From contig CAZXDS010000150.1 of NCBI GenBank assembly GCA_964639525.1, forward strand, positions 1 to 8,488: 8,488 nucleotides of DNA. Reading direction: 5' to 3'. The translations under genes and the position numbers were made by a program. Shown one piece after another: positions 1 through 5,755 of this stretch (its first letter is position 1; each line of letters begins with the position of its first letter). This DNA comes from CAZXDS01 sp964639525. Lineage in GTDB: Bacteria > Bacteroidota > Ignavibacteria > Ignavibacteriales > Melioribacteraceae. The notes beneath the pieces are model-generated. The model was not told where the DNA came from. It did not search any database and was given only the letters and a program-made list of their open reading frames with translations.

Positions 1-90
1 AATTTTAATCTTAGTATAAATCGACTGAAAAAAGGTTTTTGCCGACTTTTATTTGCAATAATATTTCACTAACAAACGGGAGAATGAAAA

Positions 91-621
91 ATGTTAAACA
101 ACAAAACCAATCTCAAAGCAGTAGTATTTTTTATCATGGTATTTTTTTGGGGAATGAGTTCTATTTCTCAGGCACAAGCAATTAAATCAAAAAAAGTAAT
201 TGTTAAAGAAGCCAAAGCTCAAATAACACAAATAACAAAAGAACAATTAAAAGCAAGAATCGACAAAAAAGAAAAATTTACTCTTATTGATGTAAGAGAG
301 TTTGCAGAGTATTCCGCCGGACATATTCAGGGTGCTATTTGGATTCCAAGAGGAGTGCTTGAATTTAAAATTGCCGGTATGTTTAAAAATCCAAACGCAG
401 ATTTAGTACTTTACTGCAAACTTGGCGGAAGAGGTGCATTGGCAACAAAAACTTTGCAGGAAATGGGATACAAAAACGTAAAAAATTTAAATGGCGGTAT
501 TTTCGGATGGGCAAAAGCCTATTCAATTTACAGCATACTTGGGAAAGTTAAAATAGAAAATCATAAAGCAAAAGAAGCTAAACCAAATGGAAACGGATTA
601 GTAAAAGGCTTTTATAAATAA
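91..621 (+). CDS. Exported rhodanese-like domain protein
   Basis: This 176-residue protein is a single-domain rhodanese with an export signal. Residues 1-30 form a signal peptide: a lysine near the start, a hydrophobic core (VVFFIMVFFWGM) and a likely cut after AQA. The rhodanese fold covers about residues 46-145. It has the LIDVRE motif (Asp67, Arg69), the AGHIQGAIWIP segment (77-86) and an active-site loop starting at Cys109 (CKLGGRGA), followed by NLNGGIFGW near residue 140. The catalytic cysteine and loop arginine are present, so sulfur transfer or thiol chemistry in the periplasm is plausible; the substrate cannot be read from sequence. GGGAG at 78-82 is a good ribosome binding site 8 nt before the ATG. 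An out-of-frame ATG at 84 is ignored. The gene stands alone on the plus strand and ends just before a hairpin terminator. The lysine-rich tail after residue 150 has no recognised domain. Confidence 0.9.
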   Translation: MLNNKTNLKAVVFFIMVFFWGMSSISQAQAIKSKKVIVKEAKAQITQITKEQLKARIDKKEKFTLIDVREFAEYSAGHIQGAIWIPRGVLEFKIAGMFKNPNADLVLYCKLGGRGALATKTLQEMGYKNVKNLNGGIFGWAKAYSIYSILGKVKIENHKAKEAKPNGNGLVKGFYK

Positions 622-638
622 AGTATTGCATGAATTAA

Positions 639-670
639 CAGCTGATTATTTAATCAGCTGTTTTTATTTT
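639..670 (+). terminator. Rho-independent terminator between convergent genes
   Basis: CAGCTGATTA (639-648) and TAATCAGCTG (651-660) are perfect inverted arms, followed by TTTTTATTTT. The hairpin starts 18 nt after the rhodanese stop codon, so it fits a terminator for that gene. The stop codon of the convergent lipoprotein gene (650-652) lies inside the same hairpin. Read from that side, the sequence after the hairpin (TTAATTC) is only weakly T-rich, so termination is probably more efficient for the plus strand. Confidence 0.8.
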
Positions 671-1405
671 CAAAACATAAAGTCTTTCTGCTGAATCGGA
701 AACGATATAAACTTTTTTATTTGCAAAATCTATTGACAAACCTTCAGGATTCGGGATGTCAAGTTTGTATTTTTTCATTAATTTTCCTTGCATATTACAT
801 TCTGCTAAAAGACGACTTTCATCGCTTAAAATCCACAAATGATTATTACCCGTGTTAAAAAATAATCCGGAATAATCTTTGGCAAAGTTTAATTTATTCC
901 TAGAAATCTCTATCAAGTTTTCATCAAGCTCAAGCAGAAATCCTTTATGCTTTTCTTTGATTACAAAAAAATGTCCGTTATTACTATTGTAAGAAATTCC
1001 CTCAATTCCGGAATTTGATTTTTTCCCTAAATCCAATTTTACTGATTTTATTTTTTGTCCGTTATTATTAAGCAAAATAATAGTATTGGTTCTCTCCGAA
1101 ATAACAGCTATAATAGAATCATTTACAACCGTAATTCCCTCTAAATCTTTTTGCGAAATTTTAAAAGAGTGCTTTGTTTTTCCCTTTAATGAAATTTGAT
1201 AAACTCTACTGTTCTGATCACTGACTACCCAAAGGTTTTTTTTATCAAGTGAAAATGACAATCCTGAAGGTTCGGGAGTTTTAAGTTTGTAAGAATGAAG
1301 TAATTTTAATTTCAATTGATGTGATTTTGAATTGTGCAAGTTTTCACAAGAAATGATGGATGCAGCAAGTAAAAGAAATAAAATAATCTTGAAAATTTGT
1401 CTCAT
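650..1405 (-). CDS. SdiA-regulated (YjiK-like) lipoprotein, beta-propeller-like
   Basis: From the ATG at 1405-1403 this encodes a 251-residue lipoprotein. The signal peptide (MRQIFKIILFLLLAAS) leads to a lipobox IISC with the lipidated cysteine at residue 20; the next residue is Glu, so outer-membrane placement is possible. The rest contains five similar units of the form G-L/I-S/T ... W/Y-V/I-V/L-S-D/E ... R-L (about residues 45-71, 87-113, 133-161, 177-203 and 219-246), for example SGLSFS...LWVVSD and PEGLSI...VYIVSD. This is the pattern of the SdiA-regulated/YjiK family, whose members resemble beta-propellers; their biochemical function is not established. The open frame could be extended to a TTG at 1417, but the ATG at 1405 is better because GGGGA (1415-1411) precedes it at normal spacing. 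That ATG overlaps the stop of the upstream acetyltransferase gene as ATGA, which suggests translational coupling. The stop codon lies inside the terminator hairpin shared with the rhodanese gene. Confidence 0.8.
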   Translation of the reverse strand: MRQIFKIILFLLLAASIISCENLHNSKSHQLKLKLLHSYKLKTPEPSGLSFSLDKKNLWVVSDQNSRVYQISLKGKTKHSFKISQKDLEGITVVNDSIIAVISERTNTIILLNNNGQKIKSVKLDLGKKSNSGIEGISYNSNNGHFFVIKEKHKGFLLELDENLIEISRNKLNFAKDYSGLFFNTGNNHLWILSDESRLLAECNMQGKLMKKYKLDIPNPEGLSIDFANKKVYIVSDSAERLYVLKIKTAD

Positions 1406-1959
1406 TGTTTTCCCCAATCAGATTTTAGTATTGCATAAAACATTGCACTAATAAATTTGTTTTTAACTTTAGCAAATTCTCTTAAGGTTCTTTCATATTT
1501 CATTCCTGCTTTTTCCAATACACGGGCAGACGCTTTATTTTCTATCATACAATGTGCTTCAATTCTATAAAGCTTCAAATTTGAAAAACTAAAATCTATA
1601 ATGGAGTTTAATGCTTCCAAGGTTATTCCTTTTCCCCAATATTTTTTTGATAGTGCAAATCCTACCTCAGCTTTTTCGTTTATAATATCCAAATTATTAA
1701 AACCGATTGAGCCGATTACCTTACTATTTTCTTTCCATTCAATTGCCCACGGGGCGGGTTTATTTTTAATATACGCCTCAACCGTGTTGTTGATAAATTC
1801 CAAGGATTCATATTTAGATGTGTGCGGATACCAAATTACAAATTTTGTTATATCCGGCTCTTTTGCATATTCAAAAACATCGCCGACATCATTATGGTTA
1901 AACTGTCTGAGAATCAAATGTTCTGTTTCTATTTGCGGAAGATTTTTAAACAGTTCCAT
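1402..1959 (-). CDS. GNAT acetyltransferase, RimJ/RimL type
   Basis: This 185-residue cytoplasmic protein is a complete GNAT (Acetyltransf_3, RimJ/RimL-like) enzyme, which moves an acetyl group from acetyl-CoA to an amine, often the N-terminus of a protein. Visible features are the opening strand TEHLILRQF (12-20), the central EVGFALSKKYWGKGI segment (98-112) whose WGKG (108-111) forms the pyrophosphate-binding turn, and the helix N141-KASARVLEKAGM (to 153), typical of RimJ/RimL proteins. The length matches the family. The substrate cannot be predicted; small paralogues of this type are common and include ribosomal-protein, peptide and antibiotic acetyltransferases. No strong Shine-Dalgarno lies before the ATG at 1959, which is common in Bacteroidota-like genomes. 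The gene starts 48 nt after the end of the response regulator gene and its TGA overlaps the start of the lipoprotein gene, so the three may be transcribed together. Confidence 0.85.
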   Translation of the reverse strand: MELFKNLPQIETEHLILRQFNHNDVGDVFEYAKEPDITKFVIWYPHTSKYESLEFINNTVEAYIKNKPAPWAIEWKENSKVIGSIGFNNLDIINEKAEVGFALSKKYWGKGITLEALNSIIDFSFSNLKLYRIEAHCMIENKASARVLEKAGMKYERTLREFAKVKNKFISAMFYAILKSDWGKQ

Positions 1960-1995
1960 AAGGATAAATTCAATTAATAAAATTTAAAGGTGAAA

Positions 1996-2003
1996 CAAAG
2001 GTA
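1996..2003 (-). promoter_or_regulatory. Candidate Bacteroidota-type -7 element
   Basis: On the minus strand this reads TACCTTTG, an exact match to the TAnnTTTG -7 element known from Bacteroidota sigma-ABfr promoters. It lies 4 nt beyond the regulator stop codon and 36 nt before the acetyltransferase ATG. No TTG-type -33 element is present at the expected spacing, so this may be chance. If real, the acetyltransferase and lipoprotein genes could be transcribed separately from the regulator. Confidence 0.22.
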
Positions 2004-2007
2004 AAAA

Positions 2008-3378
2008 TTATTCGTCCGGAGTTAATGCCGCTTTTGTCGGAATATTTAATTCCTCCATTTTTCTGTAAAGAGATGAAAGTCCAATTTGCAGTGCCTGCGA
2101 AACTTCGTCTTTATTATATTCATATTTCTTAATTGTTTTTAAGATATGATCTTTTTCAAAATCCTTTACTGCTTCTTTTAACGAATCCGGATAAGAAGAT
2201 GCCTTATCGCCTCTGATATTTTCGGTTAAATCTTTCGGCGTAATAACATTGTTTTCAGCAAAAATTAAAGCACGCTCAATTACATTTTCTAATTCGCGCA
2301 CACCGCCGTGCCAATCGTGTGCCATTAAATACCGCATTGTATCATTATCAACGCCAATAACTTTCCGTCCCATTTCATCGCAGTACTTTTCAATAAAATG
2401 ATTTACCAGTAAAGGAATATCCTCTTTCCGTTCGTTTAATGACGGTAGTTCTATTTCAATTACATTAAGCCGATAAAACAAATCTTCCCTGAATTCTCCG
2501 GCTTTCATTTTCTCCTTCAAATTTTGATTTGTAGCTGCAATTAAGCGAATATTTGTTTTTATGGGTTTCGTTCCCCCAACAGGTAAAAATTGTCTGTCTT
2601 CTAAAACACGCAAAAGTTTAACCTGCAAATTTAACGGCAAGTCTCCTATTTCATCTAGAAACAGCGTACCTCCATCGGCAACTTTGAATAATCCCGGCTT
2701 ATCTTCGGTTGCTCCGGTAAACGAGCCTTTTTTATGTCCGAAAAGTTCGCTCTCGATTAATGTTTCTGAAATTGCACCGCAATTTACCGGTAAAAATATG
2801 TTTTCTTTTCGTAAACTTTTGTAGTGAACAGCTTTCGCAACAAGCTCTTTCCCGGTGCCTGATTTACCAACAATAAGAACAGTTGAATTTGTAGGAGCCA
2901 CCTGTTGAATTAGTTTATACACCCGCTGCATTGTATCGCTTTTACCAATTAAATTTTGAAAACCCGTTGGGGATGAAATCCTTTGCCGCAGTGCTTTATT
3001 TTCAGCGGCAAGATTTTTATATGCCAATAATCTTTTAATTCTAATTATTAAATCTTCAAATTCAACCGGTTTAATTAAATAATCATAAGCACCTTTTCTT
3101 AGTGCATCAATTGCAGTTTGTACAGAAGCATAAGCAGTCATAATAATAAAAAAAGTATTCGGCGAAATTTCCGATGCTTTTTCAAGCAATTCCATTCCGT
3201 CAATATTCGGCATTTTAATATCTGAAATTACAATGTCGTAATTATTATTTTTAATTTCTTCCAATGCTTTTGCTCCGTCTCCGGCAATATTGGCGGAGTA
3301 TCCTTCATCTTCAAGAATTACTTTAAGAGATTCCCTGATTGTTTTTTCGTCATCAACAATTAAAATTTTTGCGTTCAT
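2008..3378 (-). CDS. Sigma-54-dependent response regulator, NtrC family
   Basis: This 456-residue protein has the complete NtrC-type architecture. The receiver domain (about 1-120) has the acidic pair Asp9/Asp10, the phosphoacceptor Asp53 (SDIKMP), Thr81 and Lys103 (IKP). The AAA+ sigma-54 activation domain (about 140-370) has Walker A GKSGTGKE (171-178), the sigma-54 contact loop GSFTGA (218-223), Walker B TLFLDEIGDL with Asp242/Glu243, and the arginine-finger region FREDLFYRLNV (296-306). A Fis-type helix-turn-helix ends the protein (about 408-446; NKDEVSQAL...LYRKMEELNI). It should bind upstream sites and activate sigma-54 promoters by ATP hydrolysis once phosphorylated. AAGGAAAA (3388-3381) is its ribosome binding site, two bases before the ATG. 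Two near-invariant positions differ: Walker A has Lys instead of the usual Glu at 172, and the sensor II motif reads WHGGVREL (356-363) instead of WPGNVREL. No histidine kinase is adjacent, so partner and targets are unknown. Confidence 0.95.
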   Translation of the reverse strand: MNAKILIVDDEKTIRESLKVILEDEGYSANIAGDGAKALEEIKNNNYDIVISDIKMPNIDGMELLEKASEISPNTFFIIMTAYASVQTAIDALRKGAYDYLIKPVEFEDLIIRIKRLLAYKNLAAENKALRQRISSPTGFQNLIGKSDTMQRVYKLIQQVAPTNSTVLIVGKSGTGKELVAKAVHYKSLRKENIFLPVNCGAISETLIESELFGHKKGSFTGATEDKPGLFKVADGGTLFLDEIGDLPLNLQVKLLRVLEDRQFLPVGGTKPIKTNIRLIAATNQNLKEKMKAGEFREDLFYRLNVIEIELPSLNERKEDIPLLVNHFIEKYCDEMGRKVIGVDNDTMRYLMAHDWHGGVRELENVIERALIFAENNVITPKDLTENIRGDKASSYPDSLKEAVKDFEKDHILKTIKKYEYNKDEVSQALQIGLSSLYRKMEELNIPTKAALTPDE

Positions 3379-3768
3379 TATTTTCCTTAATCTTTATTTT
3401 AAAGATAAAAAAGATTGATAATAAAAATTAACTATTCCGAAATATATAAGAAAAATGTTTACTCTTAGCGAGTGTACAAATGACTATCTTTTTTACTAGA
3501 GTTCCATTCTTTTTGTTAGAATTAAGAATTTTTACGAAAGTACGGTTTATTTTTTGAAGTGTAAAGAAATGATTGTTTTAAAATAATGAGAGTACTTTAG
3601 CAATAACAATGACTTTGCTCGGGGCTGGAATTGAGATAGAATTTATTGCCGGACAGTAATAAAGTCAAATAATAAAGCAACTCTGTGGGATAAATTTCAA
3701 AATATATTTTATATAATCACTCAGCAACATGAAATTGCTAAATCTGTCAGAAGAAAGTTTACAATTGT
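3379..3768. other. 390-bp stretch without a convincing gene
   Basis: This AT-rich region lies between the start of the response regulator gene and the end of the small membrane protein gene, both on the minus strand. Beyond the regulator's ribosome binding site (3388-3381), I see no clear promoter, RNA gene or strong hairpin. A plus-strand frame without ATG is open from 3635 into the neighbouring gene (to 3841), but it has no start, no ribosome binding site and no recognised motif. The promoter of the response regulator gene should lie here but I cannot point to it. Confidence 0.5.
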
Positions 3769-4232
3769 TTATTTGCTTTTTGAAAGACGAAATATATCCA
3801 TTACAAGACAGCTTGAAAGTAAACTGCTGCTTTTTAACTGAAACTTTGAATAAAGTATTTTACCGAAAAATTGTCCGCCAAAAAATGCAGCAACTATTAT
3901 CGGGTATGTATAGAGTGCAAAACCAATGCCGCCGTAAATTCTGAGAAATATTACAAAAGGAATAGGAATGTGAATTGACAAAAACCATTGAACGGAAAGT
4001 TTTTTAACATTTGCTCNNNNNNNNNNNNNNNNNNNNNNNNNNNNNNNNNNNNNNNNNNNNNNNNNNNNNNNNNNNNNNNNNNNNNNNNNNNNNNNNNNNN
4101 NNNNNNNNNNNNNNNNATAGGAATGTGAATTGACAAAAACCATTGAACGGAAAGTTTTTTAACATTTGCTCGCCAATACCCAAAAGGAATATTCAAAACG
4201 AATACTGCGAGCGTGATTAATAATAAATTCAT
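3769..4232 (-). CDS. Small conserved-looking membrane protein, split by an artificial gap
   Basis: This gene spans a 100-N block. Read as given, it falls into two pieces in different frames. If the Ns and one of the two identical 55-bp flanks are removed (155 bases), the pieces join in one frame and give a 102-residue protein starting MNLLLITLAVFVLNIPFGYW and ending at the TAA at 3771-3769. It is strongly hydrophobic, with probable membrane segments at about residues 2-19, 32-52 and 53-71 and a short charged loop (RANVKKLS, 21-28) between the first two. Aromatic and glycine residues are frequent in the core (RIYGGIGFALYTYP). I do not recognise a named family and infer no function. The ATG at 4232 has no clear Shine-Dalgarno. 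The last 30 residues after FFGK look less constrained, and a frameshift or a different natural end there is possible. Confidence 0.6.
3962..4171. other. Assembly gap of 100 N flanked by a 55-bp exact duplicate
   Basis: Positions 3962-4016 and 4117-4171 are identical over 55 bases (beginning ATAGGAATGTGAATTGACAA), directly abutting exactly 100 Ns at 4017-4116. The pattern is that of two contigs whose ends overlap by one k-mer but were joined with a standard spacer. Collapsing it restores a single open reading frame, which supports an artefact over a real tandem duplication. Confidence 0.85.
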
Positions 4233-4305
4233 ATGGAAAATTTCTAAAATTTAAATAAAAAATAATTATAAAATTTGAACAATAAAATTTAACAATTTGT
4301 GCAGG

Positions 4306-4313
4306 CAAAATTA
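4306..4313 (-). promoter_or_regulatory. Candidate -7 element for the small membrane protein gene
   Basis: The minus strand reads TAATTTTG, a match to TAnnTTTG, 73 nt upstream of the ATG at 4232 and 40 bp from the edge of the 143-bp mobile element. No good -33 TTG is seen at the expected distance. In such AT-rich DNA this can arise by chance. Confidence 0.18.
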
Positions 4314-4344
4314 AGGAAAAATTATATTAAATTCGAGTACTTAT

Positions 4345-4503
4345 CCCTTTATCAGCAATTCGGGGGCAAATATTTCGTAACACAGAATAATATTCTGTGC
4401 ATAGCAAATTTGCCCGGAAAAATATTTTTCTTTTGTACTGTAATCAATTGTTTCTATTGTTCGCCGTGGCGATTTAATTTTGCCCCGAATCGCCGCCCTT
4501 TAT
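4345..4503. mobile_element. 143-bp MITE-like element with 8-bp target duplication
   Basis: The element proper is 4353-4495. Its left end CAGCAATTCGGGGGCAAATA (4353-4372) matches the reverse complement of its right end, CGGCGATTCGGGGCAAAATT (4495-4476): the shared core is c[ag]gc[ag]ATTCGGGG(G)CAAA. Directly outside both ends is the same octamer, CCCTTTAT, at 4345-4352 and 4496-4503; the match stops exactly there. Terminal inverted repeats bounded by an exact direct repeat are the mark of a transposed element. It encodes no transposase, so it would depend on one elsewhere; several insertion sequence families make 8-bp duplications and I cannot assign one. The element is more G+C-rich than its surroundings and holds several hairpins (4364-4415, 4461-4472, 4468-4494). 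The right duplicate contains the stop codon of the DUF3179 gene, so the insertion fell at that gene's end without damaging it. It separates that gene from the small membrane protein gene. Confidence 0.75.
4364..4415. repeat. Nested palindrome inside the MITE-like element
   Basis: The inner part is a perfect 9-1-9 palindrome, CACAGAATA-A-TATTCTGTG (4381-4399). It is flanked by perfect outer arms GGGCAAAT (4364-4371) and ATTTGCCC (4408-4415), with 9 and 8 unpaired bases between the levels. Either strand would fold into a long interrupted hairpin. It lies about 85-140 nt after the DUF3179 stop codon in that gene's transcript, but no T-run follows on that strand, so it is not a classical terminator. 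Confidence 0.8.
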
Positions 4504-5639
4504 TTATAAACCTCCGTTGCCGGATGAAAAGAGAACCACGAAAAAGCAAAATGATTACCATGTGTTTTTGTTTTTAACTGAGCACCTTTCAGTTTACCTG
4601 AAATACATTTTCCTAAAATATTCCAAACAGACTTTGTTTGAACATCAGTAAAGCCGGCTGAATTATTTTTAAATGTTAGTTTTTTGCTATTAACTTTGGG
4701 AAAAAATACTGTAGCGGAACCAATATTTTTTGATTCATTGAATTCTCTTTTATCAAGAATGGAGACTGTCCCGGGTTCATAAAATATTACGATATTTTGC
4801 GAATTGAATTTGTCGTTAATTACTCCGTTTTGCCTAATTACCGAAAACGGATATGCTTTATATTCACCGTTAACTGAAAGTCCGATAACTCTTTCCATAG
4901 CAGGCAAACGTGAGTCAACTTTATCATGAAAAAAGCGTGACGGTTTTTTCCCGACACTGTCGTATTTTACATAATAGTTTTTCCCGTATTTCTTTTCTGC
5001 TTGTTTAAATCCTGTTTTATTGGAAAGAATTTCCCCGTTTGGATAATTGTCAAAAAATTCTTTTACGGAAATTATTTGAGAAGGAATTATTTTAAGTTGT
5101 GTTCCTGTTAATTTACCTACAACCGCCTCGCCCATTATTTGCTGCCACCATGATTCGGTTAAATCGTCCCACATCACCATATTGCTTTTTCGCAGCATTC
5201 CTGCTATTCCGAATTGTGCAGTTTTATTTTTGCCGTCAACTTTAATGTGCCTGTCAAAAACTATTGCCGAATTACAAAGCGGGCAATACGAAACAAGAAT
5301 TGGAACACCGCTTAAAGTATCATTGGAAATTTCGTGGAAGGATAAAATATTTAATGAATATGCTTTTGCGGAATTATTAATCTCAATGCTTACAACCGGT
5401 TCCTTTTCATAAAATGCTTTTAAACCTTCCTCGCTACCCAGGAATTTTGGGTAATTCAAAATTTGAAATCCGTCGCGCGGCATCAGTGCTATAAATTCCG
5501 ATAAATTTACGGAATGTTTTGTTGTATCTGTTTTCCATCTTTTATCCAATCTTTCGGGATTCTGTACTTGTGCAAAAGATGAAATGTTAAAAGCAGCAAT
5601 TAAAAGAACGGAGATTAATAATTTCATTTGGTTTCTCAT
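4500..5639 (-). CDS. Exported DUF3179 domain protein
   Basis: This is a 379-residue exported protein of the DUF3179 family, of unknown function. Residues 5-23 (MKLLISVLLIAAFNISSFA) are a signal peptide with a likely cut between Ala23 and Gln24. The family signature is clear: VSYCPLCNSAIVFDR (117-130) with the paired cysteines Cys119 and Cys122, the WDDLTESWWQQ segment (157-167), KAYPFSVI (261-268), and the closing HGNHFAFSWFSFHPATEVY (360-378). The CxxC pair and conserved acidic and histidine residues suggest metal or redox chemistry, but that is inference. The length is typical. Two starts are possible: the ATG at 5639, or the ATG at 5627 giving the more usual MKLL opening; neither has a strong Shine-Dalgarno. 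The stop codon lies within the 8-bp target duplication of the MITE-like element. A 116-bp AT-rich spacer separates it from the T9SS protein gene upstream, so co-transcription is possible but not shown. Confidence 0.88.
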   Translation of the reverse strand: MRNQMKLLISVLLIAAFNISSFAQVQNPERLDKRWKTDTTKHSVNLSEFIALMPRDGFQILNYPKFLGSEEGLKAFYEKEPVVSIEINNSAKAYSLNILSFHEISNDTLSGVPILVSYCPLCNSAIVFDRHIKVDGKNKTAQFGIAGMLRKSNMVMWDDLTESWWQQIMGEAVVGKLTGTQLKIIPSQIISVKEFFDNYPNGEILSNKTGFKQAEKKYGKNYYVKYDSVGKKPSRFFHDKVDSRLPAMERVIGLSVNGEYKAYPFSVIRQNGVINDKFNSQNIVIFYEPGTVSILDKREFNESKNIGSATVFFPKVNSKKLTFKNNSAGFTDVQTKSVWNILGKCISGKLKGAQLKTKTHGNHFAFSWFSFHPATEVYK

Positions 5640-5755
5640 AAATTTTTAGTAATAATGTGATAAAGATACAATTAATATATTATCAAAGTAAAAATAAGTG
5701 AATTTATATATTGGGTAATTTTCAATATTTCTCTTTTAGAATTAAAGATATTTTT

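Noticed and set aside
23..47. Direct repeat CGACT twice upstream of the rhodanese gene as a possible operator
   Set aside because: Five bases is too short to support, and no clear promoter lies nearby to give it meaning.
1601..1987. Plus-strand ORF of 128 codons
   Set aside because: It is entirely antisense to the well-supported acetyltransferase gene and has no recognisable motif.
2298..2313. Sigma-54-like site on the minus strand, TGGCAC then five bases then TGTGC
   Set aside because: It lies inside the regulator's coding sequence at the conserved DWHGGVRE codons and lacks the TTGC half; coincidence with codons is the simpler explanation.
3610..3665. Weak inverted repeat GACTTT ... AAAGTC in the gene-free stretch
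   Set aside because: Only six bases per arm with about 44 nt between them, and no flanking duplication; expected by chance in AT-rich DNA.
3729..3944. Plus-strand ORF of 71 codons starting with ATG
   Set aside because: It lies largely opposite the reconstructed membrane protein gene, has no ribosome binding site and a composition typical of an antisense shadow.
3962..4171. Real tandem duplication or mobile element around the N block
   Set aside because: The duplicate abuts exactly 100 Ns on both sides and collapsing it repairs the reading frame, which fits an assembly overlap better.
4299..4577. Plus-strand ORF of 92 codons across the 4.3-4.6 kb region
   Set aside because: It runs through the MITE-like element and the antisense of the DUF3179 C-terminus, starts in ATG-poor AT-rich sequence and shows no domain; chance frame.
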